Assembly: GCA_963667575.2 (NCBI GenBank)
Contig: CAXXHY010000062.1
Location: forward strand, 1 to 64,000
Direction of reading: 5' to 3'
Origin: G963665495 sp963667575
GTDB taxonomy: Bacteria > Desulfobacterota > Desulfovibrionia > Desulfovibrionales > Desulfovibrionaceae
DNA: 64,000 bases
Of this stretch, positions 56,940-64,000 are shown piece by piece (the first letter of the stretch is position 1; each line of letters starts with the position of its first letter). Position numbers and translations under genes: made by a program. The notes under the pieces were generated by a model. It was not told the origin of the DNA and made no database searches. It saw only the letters and a list, made by a program, of their open reading frames with translations.

Positions 56940-57902
56940 ATGAATTGGAAGCAACGACAGCACTCCTTTGATTTGTCCGACCGGGACCGTCCCGGCCCCA
57001 CAGGCCTTGTGTTCGATATCCAGCGTTTTGCCGTTCATGACGGCGGCGGCATCCGCACCCTCATATTTCTCAAGGGCTGTCCCTTGCACTGCAAATGGTG
57101 TCAGAACCCCGAATCCATGAGCCCCAAACCCGAGCTGATGCGGGTGCCCCATTTCTGCATCGCCTGCGACAAATGCATGGAGGTCTGCCCAGAAAAGGCC
57201 ATCAGCATCACCGAAGCCGGTGAATTTATCCTGGAGCGGGACAAATGCACGTTCTGCGGCCAGTGCGTGGCCTATTGCTACGCAGGTTCCATGACCATCG
57301 TGGGCCGCTACATGACCCCGGAGGAAGTTCTGGAAGAAGTGGAACGGGACCGCCAGTTCTATCAGATTTCCGGCGGCGGCGTGACCTTTTCCGGAGGCGA
57401 GCCCACCATGCAGAACGATTTTCTGCTGGAGTGCCTGAAGCTCTGCAAGAGCCGCGGCATGCACACGGCCATCGAAACCTGCGGACAGGCTCCCTGGGAA
57501 TCCTACGAGGCCCTGCTGGACTCTCTGGACCTGGTGCTCTGCGACATCAAGCACATGGATCCCGAACGCCATCGCGAGCTTACCGGCGTTCCCAACGAAC
57601 GCATCCTGGATAATATTTCAAGGCTCAGCAAAGCCGGCATTCCCCTGGTCGTACGTTTGCCGCTGATACCGGGCTGCAACGACAGCGACGAAAACATCGA
57701 AGCCACAGCCAGATTCGTGGCCACACTGGAAACTGTTCAGGGACTGGACATCCTGCCCTACCACCGCCTTGGCGAACCAAAATGGGAACAGCTAGACCGC
57801 GACTACCCCATGGACGGCGTCCTGCCTCCGGACCGCAATCATGTGCAGAGCCGTGCGGACATCGCCTGCCGCTTCATCCAGGGAGTCAGCGTCGGCGGAT
57901 AG
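56940..57902 (+). CDS. Glycyl radical enzyme activating enzyme (radical SAM)
   Basis: The 320-residue protein starts behind AAAGGTG. The radical-SAM site is C-P-L-H-C-K-W-C near residue 42 (CxxxCxxC). Two extra 4Fe-4S ferredoxin-like clusters follow (C-I-A-C-D-K-C-M-E-V-C near 76; C-T-F-C-G-Q-C-V-A-Y-C near 103), as in the diol-dehydratase and choline-lyase activases. T-F-S-G-G-E-P is the SAM-binding GGE motif. It installs the glycyl radical on the preceding enzyme. Confidence 0.96.
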   Translation: MNWKQRQHSFDLSDRDRPGPTGLVFDIQRFAVHDGGGIRTLIFLKGCPLHCKWCQNPESMSPKPELMRVPHFCIACDKCMEVCPEKAISITEAGEFILERDKCTFCGQCVAYCYAGSMTIVGRYMTPEEVLEEVERDRQFYQISGGGVTFSGGEPTMQNDFLLECLKLCKSRGMHTAIETCGQAPWESYEALLDSLDLVLCDIKHMDPERHRELTGVPNERILDNISRLSKAGIPLVVRLPLIPGCNDSDENIEATARFVATLETVQGLDILPYHRLGEPKWEQLDRDYPMDGVLPPDRNHVQSRADIACRFIQGVSVGG

Positions 57903-58147
57903 ATTTTTTGCGTTTGAGCAATAAAAACGGTTTCGAAATGTGCTTCCACGGACGTGATGCTCCCGTGGGAGCCGGTTCCATACCGGGATTCGAACGGGGT
58001 ACCTCTCCACACGACATGGCGCTTGCGAAACAACGTTACTGGTTGCCTCCGGGCGTTGTTTCGCGGCCCATGGCCGCAATCTGCCCAGAAAATCTGATCC
58101 TGTTTCGCTATTTTATGTGCTACCATGCTGCAAACAAGGAGCACATT

Positions 58148-58507
58148 ATGATCGAAATCCTGCCCATCACAGTCGACCATGTCATCGGAATACGTATTCT
58201 CGGAAAAATCAGCAAAGAAGACATCGAGCGGATCATTCAGACCGTACGGGCAAGCATGGACCAGACAGACAAAAAGCTGGGGGTCTATGTCGAGCTGGTG
58301 GACTGGGGAGGCATTTCCCTGGACGCCTTGTGGGAGGACCTCAAATTCGGCTTGCCCAATCTCTCGCGCTTTGCCAAAAAAGCCGTTGTGACTGACAAGA
58401 CCTGGGTGGCCACACTGGCGGAAATCGGCAGGTTCTTTCCCGGCATCGAAGTCCGGTGCTATCCTTTTGAGGAAAAGGATCTGGCTCTGCAGTGGATTCA
58501 GGAATAG
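58148..58507 (+). CDS. SpoIIAA/STAS-like protein
   Basis: The 119-residue protein starts at an ATG behind AAGGAGC. The fold pattern I-T-V-D-H-V-I-G-I-R-I-L-G-K-I-S-K-E-D and K-L-G-V-Y-V-E-L-V-D-W-G-G-I-S are characteristic of the SpoIIAA-like (DUF3478) group. Typical members bind lipids or partners; no function is proven for this group. It sits in the gap between the GRE operon and the CitA-like kinase, with no clear connection to either. Confidence 0.82.
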   Translation: MIEILPITVDHVIGIRILGKISKEDIERIIQTVRASMDQTDKKLGVYVELVDWGGISLDALWEDLKFGLPNLSRFAKKAVVTDKTWVATLAEIGRFFPGIEVRCYPFEEKDLALQWIQE

Positions 58508-58579
58508 GCCGCCTGCTCCGGCAACCTGTCGTGCAAGCCTTCTGGTACGCTCGATCCAGAAGCGTCTGTGGGAACCACC

Positions 58580-60208
58580 ATGAACGTCCGCCGCATGCTG
58601 AGAAAACTCGAACCCAAGACCCTCCAGGCCCACCTCATCGCCATCGTCATGGCTCTCCTGATCATTCAGACCGCGGTGAGCTGGCACATGGCCTCCAACC
58701 TCACCTCGGACATTCTCAAGGAACAGATCGGCGAACGTGCCCTGAACATGTCCCTGATCATCGCCCAGATTCCGGCCATCCGTACCGCTTTGCTGGAAAA
58801 GGACCCCACCGGCTCAATTCAGCGTCTGGCCGAAAGTTTCCGCATCATCACAGGCGCCGAATACATCGTGGTGGCCGACTCGGACACGGTGCGCTATTCG
58901 CACCCCAAGCCGGACCGGCTGGGCAAGCACTTCGTGGGGGGCGACACCGGACCGGTCATTGACGAGGGCAGGTCCTACGTCTCCGAGGCAGTGGGCACCC
59001 TGGGCCCATCCATACGCGGATTCGCACCCATTTTCGATGTGGACGATACAGTCATCGGATTCGTCAGCGTGGGTTATCTCACCGAGGACGTTCAGCAGAT
59101 CATCCAGAGCCATCTGAAAAAGCCCCTGGTATATACCTTTGCCATGGTCGGACTGGGGCTGCTGTTCGCCACGGTTCTGTCCCGCCACATCAAAAAATCC
59201 ACCCTCGGGCTGGAACCGGCGCAGATCACCCGGCTGTATCTCGAACGCGGGGCCGTGCTGGAAGCCATCCGCGAGGGCGTGGTGGCCGTGGACCACATGG
59301 GCAAGGTCTGCCTGGCCAACAAGGCCGCCCTGCAGTACGTGGACGCCGAACCCGACGAACTCATGGAACACCCGGCCGGAGACGCCCTTCCTGGGCTGGA
59401 ACTGAACTATACGCTCCAGACCGGCCGTTCCGAACGGGACATGGAAAAACAGGTGCGCGGCAGCCAGATGGTCGTGAATACCATGCCCTTGTTTTACGAA
59501 GGCAAAATTCAGGGAGCTGTGGCCAGTTTCCGGCCCAAGGACGAAATGGACCGCATAGCCCGCAAGCTGGCCCGCATTCAGGAATACGTGGAACTGCTGC
59601 GCGTCCAGAGCCACGAGTATTCCAACAAGCTGCACACCATTGCCGGCCTGATCCAGATAGAGGCCTACAGCGAAGCCCTGGAGCTGGTTGCGGCGGAATC
59701 CAGCGGCTACCAGGAACTGATCCATTTTCTCAACTACTCCGTACCGCATCCGGTCATCGCGGCCATCATTCTGGGAAAATACAGCCGCGCCAAAGAGTTG
59801 AAAGTCTACTTCGAAATAGACCGGGAAAGCAGCATGCGCGACGTTCCTGCCTGGATTTCCCAGGAAAAAATTGTTACGATCCTTGGAAATCTTCTTGAAA
59901 ACGCCTTTGAAGCGGCCATGAACAACCCCTTCAACGCCAAGCACGTCATGTTGGCCTTTACGGACCTGGGCAACGAGATCCTGTTCGAGGTGGAGGACAG
60001 CGGCACCGGCATCGCGCCGGAACGCATTCATGACATATTTGAAGTCGGGATGACCACCAAAGGCAAATCCCACCGGGGCATCGGCCTGTTTCTGGTACGT
60101 AAACGGCTCGACGAACTCGGAGGCAGTATCACCGTGGAAGAAAGCGAAATGGGCGGCGCCACCTTCATCGTCGCCATCCCGAAGACAACTCCCAACGGAA
60201 CCGTCTGA
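58580..60208 (+). CDS. CitA/DcuS-type sensor histidine kinase
   Basis: The 542-residue protein starts at the ATG at 58580. Membrane segments at about 22-42 and 180-200 flank a PAS-like periplasmic domain, with R-Y-S-H-P-K-P-D-R-L-G-K-H-F-V-G-G near residue 110, the carboxylate-binding region of CitA/DcuS sensors. A cytoplasmic PAS follows, then the H-box R-V-Q-S-H-E-Y-S-N-K-L-H near 345 and an ATPase domain (N-A-F-E-A; G-I-G-L-F-L-V). These kinases usually sense citrate or C4-dicarboxylates. It pairs with the next gene. Confidence 0.93.
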   Translation: MNVRRMLRKLEPKTLQAHLIAIVMALLIIQTAVSWHMASNLTSDILKEQIGERALNMSLIIAQIPAIRTALLEKDPTGSIQRLAESFRIITGAEYIVVADSDTVRYSHPKPDRLGKHFVGGDTGPVIDEGRSYVSEAVGTLGPSIRGFAPIFDVDDTVIGFVSVGYLTEDVQQIIQSHLKKPLVYTFAMVGLGLLFATVLSRHIKKSTLGLEPAQITRLYLERGAVLEAIREGVVAVDHMGKVCLANKAALQYVDAEPDELMEHPAGDALPGLELNYTLQTGRSERDMEKQVRGSQMVVNTMPLFYEGKIQGAVASFRPKDEMDRIARKLARIQEYVELLRVQSHEYSNKLHTIAGLIQIEAYSEALELVAAESSGYQELIHFLNYSVPHPVIAAIILGKYSRAKELKVYFEIDRESSMRDVPAWISQEKIVTILGNLLENAFEAAMNNPFNAKHVMLAFTDLGNEILFEVEDSGTGIAPERIHDIFEVGMTTKGKSHRGIGLFLVRKRLDELGGSITVEESEMGGATFIVAIPKTTPNGTV

Positions 60209-60250
60209 AACCGGGTTCCAGCGATTACCTGATAAGGGCATGGGATACGC

Positions 60251-60982
60251 ATGAACCAGATCAAGGTACTTATTGTCGAGGATGACCCCAAGATCGCCGA
60301 CCTGCACCGCAGGTTCACCGAGCATGCCGAGGGCTATGAAGTTGTCGGCATTGCCCAGGGGCTGACGGATGCCGAAGCCATGGTCGAAACCCTGGAGCCG
60401 GACCTGATTCTTCTGGATCTCTACTTTCCCGAAGGCACCACCATCGACCTGCTGCGCAACATCCGGGCCAAGGGGCTGGAAACGGACGTCATCCTGATCA
60501 CCGCAGCCCGGGAAGTCGGTCCGCTCAAGGAAGCCCTGCGCTGCGGCGCCTACGATTACATCATCAAGCCCGTGATGACCAATCGCTTTCATGAATGCCT
60601 GGAAAAATACCGCAGCCACCGCCTGTTTCTTACCAGCGACCGGACCATCGAACAGCAGGACGTGGACGGCCTGTTCACCCAGCAGCATTGCCCCAGCATG
60701 CCCCTGCTGGAAGAAGTCCCCTGCCTGCCCAAGGGCATTGACCCCCTGACCCTCAGCAAGGTACGCACCATTTTCGAAGCACTGCCGCAGCAAACCGGCT
60801 TGAGCGCGGAAGAAGCCGCCATGCGCATCGGCGCCAGCCGCTCCACGGCACGCCGCTACCTGGAATACCTTGTCTCCGTCAGCTTCGTGGTTCCGGATGT
60901 GGTCTACGGTACGGTGGGCCGTCCCGAACGGCGGTATTTCAAGACCGAACCCGTAAACGTCGAACGCACCTGCCTGCCCTGA
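60251..60982 (+). CDS. CitB/DcuR-type response regulator
   Basis: The 243-residue protein has a receiver (1-120) with V-E-D-D and acceptor Asp in L-I-L-L-D-L-Y-F-P, and Lys in I-I-K-P. A C-terminal helix-turn-helix (L-S-A-E-E-A-A-M-R-I-G-A-S-R-S-T-A-R-R-Y-L-E) is the DcuR/CitB type. It lies 42 bases after the cognate kinase. Likely targets include neighbouring catabolic genes, but this cannot be shown here. Confidence 0.94.
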   Translation: MNQIKVLIVEDDPKIADLHRRFTEHAEGYEVVGIAQGLTDAEAMVETLEPDLILLDLYFPEGTTIDLLRNIRAKGLETDVILITAAREVGPLKEALRCGAYDYIIKPVMTNRFHECLEKYRSHRLFLTSDRTIEQQDVDGLFTQQHCPSMPLLEEVPCLPKGIDPLTLSKVRTIFEALPQQTGLSAEEAAMRIGASRSTARRYLEYLVSVSFVVPDVVYGTVGRPERRYFKTEPVNVERTCLP

Positions 60983-61113
60983 CCGATCCGTACCCTTCTC
61001 CAGAGTCGCGGGGCTTCCCCCGTGAGCCGAATAGGTATACACGTAAATTATGAACTATTATTACCTGTCCGGCGTATTCGACAGGTTGCGAACATCTGTC
61101 AGGAGATGGTGTC

Positions 61114-62676
61114 ATGCAATACAGGCGTCATACGGCAAACTCCCCCCAAAAACGGAACAACTCCGGCTGTTTTGCCGTTGAACGCCGCGCTTTCCTCAAA
61201 TCCGCAGTCCTGACCGGAGGACTTGTTCTGCAACAGGCCGCTCTTCCCGGATTTCTGCTCGCCGCAAATACCGCATCACTGCCAGAGAAAGACGTTCCCG
61301 AAGCGCACAAAGACGCTGTTTTTTTCGACCGGGCGGAAAAACAGACCCAGGTCTATCTGAAACAGATCGAACAAGCCCTGAAGCTGCGCCTGGAAAAGGA
61401 CGATCAGCCCATGTTCGAAGCGCTGCGTATGTGGTGTATCCGCTTCTCCATGCGCCCCAATATGGCGGACAAGGTCAGTGATCTGCTGAACCTTTTGGGA
61501 GAAAGTACGAAAACCCGTGAAGACGCGAGTTTTTTCATGCCCGTGGTACGCTGGATGAGCGAGCCGTTTCTGTTTCCGGTGGAAACAGAGGGCACCCCAG
61601 AGGAGCAGAAAAAGGAGATCGAGAAGATTTTCAAACTGATGCGAGACTTGCAAAGCCAGGGATTCACCTCCAGCCTGGACAATGTGGGAGACGCCTCCCT
61701 TTCGCCTGAAGACGCCAAAAAGTACGAAGAGTATTATGCGTCGCTGATCCGGGCCTTCATAGCCTCCCAAAAACAACCTCAGCTCTATATGTCGGTCAAA
61801 CTGTCCGCCCTGGTCCATGATCTGAAAGCAGCCCTGGGCACAGGAAAAAAAGCCGCAGCCAAACAGCAGGAAATCACTGCCGCGCTGACCAGCCTGTTGC
61901 AACTGGCGGCCCAGGCTCCGGAAAAGGATATTTTTCTGCGTATCGATATGGAGGAATACGCCTACAAGGACCTCACCCTGCGGATTTTCCGGGAAATCGT
62001 TGAAAACAACCAGGATATCGCCTGCAACGCCTCGGGCTCCCTGCGCCTCGGGGTGGTCATCCAGGCCTATCTCCGGGATGCCGCGCAGGACGTTCGCATG
62101 CTCACCGAATGGGCACGGGCTCGCAAACAACGGGTTCCCATCCGCCTGGTCAAGGGCGCCTACCTGGACTACGAACGCGCGGAAGCCGCCGCCAAAGGAT
62201 CTCCGAGTCCTGTCTGGGACAACAAACCCTCCACAGACGCCAACTACGAGGCTGTGAGCGCGTACATTCTGCTGAACCTGGACGCAGTCACTCCCGCATT
62301 CGCGACCCACAACATACGTACGCAGGCCCATGCCATGGCCCTGGCAGAGGTGTTCGGGCTTTCTCCCGCAGATGCGCCCATTCAGATGCTCTACGGCATG
62401 GGCGACCCCATCAAACACGTCATCGCTTCCATGGGCCGCCCGCTCAGAGAGTATATTCCTGCGGGATCACTGGCCAGAGGGCTGAAATACGCCGGGCGCC
62501 GGTTCGCGGAACTTGCCAGCAGCGACAACGCCCTGGCCAATACCATGCGCGGCGACTTCAGCGACGTGAACGCCAACACCCCGGTATTCACGGGCGCGCA
62601 GGACATCAAGGACTCCCGAGCGGTCAAAGCCATACTGGAGCAGGCCCTGGAACGCCCGCATTCTCTTCAGATCTGA
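61114..62676 (+). CDS. Proline dehydrogenase with Tat-like signal peptide
   Basis: The 520-residue protein starts behind AGGAGATGG. Residues 1-50 carry E-R-R-A-F-L-K followed by a hydrophobic segment (G-G-L-V-L-Q-Q-A-A-L-P-G-F-L-L-A-A), a good twin-arginine leader. The catalytic barrel has the PRODH motifs L-R-I-D-M-E-E-Y, R-L-G-V-V-I-Q-A-Y-L-R-D and R-L-V-K-G-A-Y near residues 275-350. It oxidises proline to pyrroline-5-carboxylate with FAD. There is no fused P5C dehydrogenase. Export of this enzyme is unusual; a mis-chosen leader is the alternative. Confidence 0.85.
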   Translation: MQYRRHTANSPQKRNNSGCFAVERRAFLKSAVLTGGLVLQQAALPGFLLAANTASLPEKDVPEAHKDAVFFDRAEKQTQVYLKQIEQALKLRLEKDDQPMFEALRMWCIRFSMRPNMADKVSDLLNLLGESTKTREDASFFMPVVRWMSEPFLFPVETEGTPEEQKKEIEKIFKLMRDLQSQGFTSSLDNVGDASLSPEDAKKYEEYYASLIRAFIASQKQPQLYMSVKLSALVHDLKAALGTGKKAAAKQQEITAALTSLLQLAAQAPEKDIFLRIDMEEYAYKDLTLRIFREIVENNQDIACNASGSLRLGVVIQAYLRDAAQDVRMLTEWARARKQRVPIRLVKGAYLDYERAEAAAKGSPSPVWDNKPSTDANYEAVSAYILLNLDAVTPAFATHNIRTQAHAMALAEVFGLSPADAPIQMLYGMGDPIKHVIASMGRPLREYIPAGSLARGLKYAGRRFAELASSDNALANTMRGDFSDVNANTPVFTGAQDIKDSRAVKAILEQALERPHSLQI

Positions 62677-62899
62677 TTTTTTTCGATTTCAGACAGATGC
62701 ATGCGCCATGCCCGGTTCAGGACCCGGCTCAGGCCCCCGCAGCGCTCCGGCAATCGTCTTTCACGAACAAATCAGACGGGTAAAGTACGTTGGTTATCTT
62801 CCGCCAACATGATAGGGTTTGATTGTCCGGCCATGTCACGACAAAGCATATTGAATGTACCTGCAAAAGGGTGAACCATTTACCAAAAGAGGCGTCTCC

Positions 62900-64000
62900 A
62901 TGAAGATCAAACCGCTTGTTTTCATGCTTCTGCTCTTTCTGATTTCCGCCCCGGCCTTTGCCGGCGCCATTGCCACCGAAACCGGCAGCCCGTCCGCAGC
63001 GTCATCCAGCGCTCCCCCGCCAATCATTTTCGATACGGACATGGGCTGGGATGACACCCTGTCCATACTGTACGCGATGAAGAGAAAGGATATCGACATT
63101 GCCGGAATCATGGTCACCGGCTGCGGCGAAACCAATCTTCGCTGGGGAAAGGTCATTGCCCGGACCCTCATGGAACTCGACGGCCGGACCAGTGTTCCCG
63201 TCAGCATCGGCGCCGATAAGCCGCTGCAGTTCGACCATGTTTTTCCGCAGTCCTTCCGGGACGACATGAACGACCTTATGGGGCTGCTCGGCGGGCTCAA
63301 TCCCGCAGCCACCATGCAATACGACTCCCGGCCGGCCTGGGAATTTCTCGCGGACTACCTGGACAAGGCCAAAGAACCCGTACGCATCATCTCCCTGGGT
63401 GGATTCACCAACATAGCCATGATGCTGCAGAAGCGGCCCGACGCCAAAATTGAGAACATCGAAGCCATTTACGCCATGGCCGGCGCGGTCTTTGTGGATG
63501 GCAACATCTCTCTGCTGAACAACGCGCGCAAGGAATGGGATCAGGGCCCGGTGTACGCCACCAACCGCTGGGCTGAATTCAATGTCTTTGTGGACCCCAA
63601 AGCGGCCAAAATCGTTTTCGATTCGACAATTCCGCTGACCATCGTTCCCCTGGACGCCTGCGATTACGTGATGCTTTCTCCTGCCATTGTGGAAGGCCTG
63701 GCTCCCAAAGACGATTTGGCGAAACTGGCCAAAAAGATTCTGGAGCAGAAAACAGGTTCACACGACGAAGGCATCCCGGTGCCCATCTTCGACCCGTTGG
63801 CCACCCTGATCGCAACCCACGGCATGGACACCTATCAGTACACCTCGCTCTACCTGGATGTGGTCCTCAAGGAGACGGAAAAAAACAACCAATGCGGCAG
63901 ACTGGTTCCGGCCGATACGGGATCAAGAAAAATCAACGTTGTCCAGGGCGTGTACAATCAGGATTTTGCGGATGAATTCAGCGCCGTGCTAAATAAATGA
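62900..64000 (+). CDS. Exported inosine-uridine-type nucleoside hydrolase
   Basis: From the ATG at 62900 the protein has 366 residues and is complete, with its TGA at the last base of the window. A signal peptide (1-22, ending P-A-F-A-G) is followed by F-D-T-D-M-G-W-D-D, the calcium/ribose-binding DTDxGxDD motif of nucleoside hydrolases. Further motifs include L-G-G-F-T-N-I-A near 165. It cleaves N-glycosidic bonds of nucleosides, here outside the cytoplasm. It may salvage nucleosides beside the exported proline dehydrogenase. Confidence 0.9.
   Translation: MKIKPLVFMLLLFLISAPAFAGAIATETGSPSAASSSAPPPIIFDTDMGWDDTLSILYAMKRKDIDIAGIMVTGCGETNLRWGKVIARTLMELDGRTSVPVSIGADKPLQFDHVFPQSFRDDMNDLMGLLGGLNPAATMQYDSRPAWEFLADYLDKAKEPVRIISLGGFTNIAMMLQKRPDAKIENIEAIYAMAGAVFVDGNISLLNNARKEWDQGPVYATNRWAEFNVFVDPKAAKIVFDSTIPLTIVPLDACDYVMLSPAIVEGLAPKDDLAKLAKKILEQKTGSHDEGIPVPIFDPLATLIATHGMDTYQYTSLYLDVVLKETEKNNQCGRLVPADTGSRKINVVQGVYNQDFADEFSAVLNK

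Noticed and set aside
57994..58012. GGGATTCGAAC resembles an antisense tRNA T-loop
   Set aside because: The flanking five-base arms do not pair (CCCCG against CCCGG), and no acceptor or anticodon arms are found around it.

Overview
The window looks like chromosome from a Desulfovibrionales-type sulfate reducer. Supporting signs are a moderately GC-rich base composition, a FliJ–MotE pair, multi-PAS sensor kinases, and a recombinase-derived, Mop-domain molybdate/tungstate regulator (TunR type, a family described from sulfate-reducing deltaproteobacteria) beside a modBAC transporter. There are no rRNA genes, tRNAs, CRISPR arrays, prophages or insertion sequences that I can support. The only strongly AT-rich stretch is about 1 kb at 2.2-3.2 kb.

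Layout. 0-3.5 kb, minus strand: VanZ-like protein (cut by the window edge), a tiny glycine-rich membrane protein, an AhpD-like protein, a frameshifted outer-membrane protein and a Trm112-like protein. 3.9-13.5 kb, plus strand: zinc-ribbon protein, DegT aminotransferase, MarR regulator, chromate-type transporter, fliJ-motE, truA, a PEGA/TPR protein and a TolC-like protein. 14.2-17.0 kb: two broken minus-strand genes, a polytopic membrane protein and tunR, with about seven frameshifts in 2.7 kb. 17.4-19.7 kb: modB-modA-modC. 20-29.3 kb: a 1468-residue PAS hybrid kinase, a yqjDEK-like cluster, and a MEDS/PAS kinase that is frameshifted and lacks its phospho-acceptor histidine. 29.7-35.1 kb, minus strand: trpS and a lepA-lepB-SH3-M50 protease run. 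35.3-39.6 kb: LytTR regulator, acs and a DegP-type protease. 39.7-49.1 kb: exported Ntn hydrolase, TPR-methyltransferase, HD-GYP sensor, MscS channel and a membrane glycosyltransferase-like protein.

The most coherent functional module is at 49.1-57.9 kb. A PocR-domain sensor kinase and its sigma-54 response regulator sit divergently from a membrane protein, a GlcG/HbpS-like protein, a glycyl radical enzyme (GRE) and its radical-SAM activase. The GRE keeps the diol-dehydratase active-site set by spacing, PocR domains sense small diols in known systems, and a plausible sigma-54 promoter lies before the first structural gene. I infer an inducible, B12-independent diol or polyol catabolic unit without microcompartment genes in view. 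Next come a SpoIIAA-like protein, a CitA/DcuS-type two-component pair, a proline dehydrogenase with a Tat-like leader, and an exported nucleoside hydrolase that ends exactly at the window edge.

Nine reading-frame breaks were found in four genes. Two genes next to each other carry seven of them. This is either real local decay or locally poor consensus sequence, and the two cannot be told apart from sequence alone.
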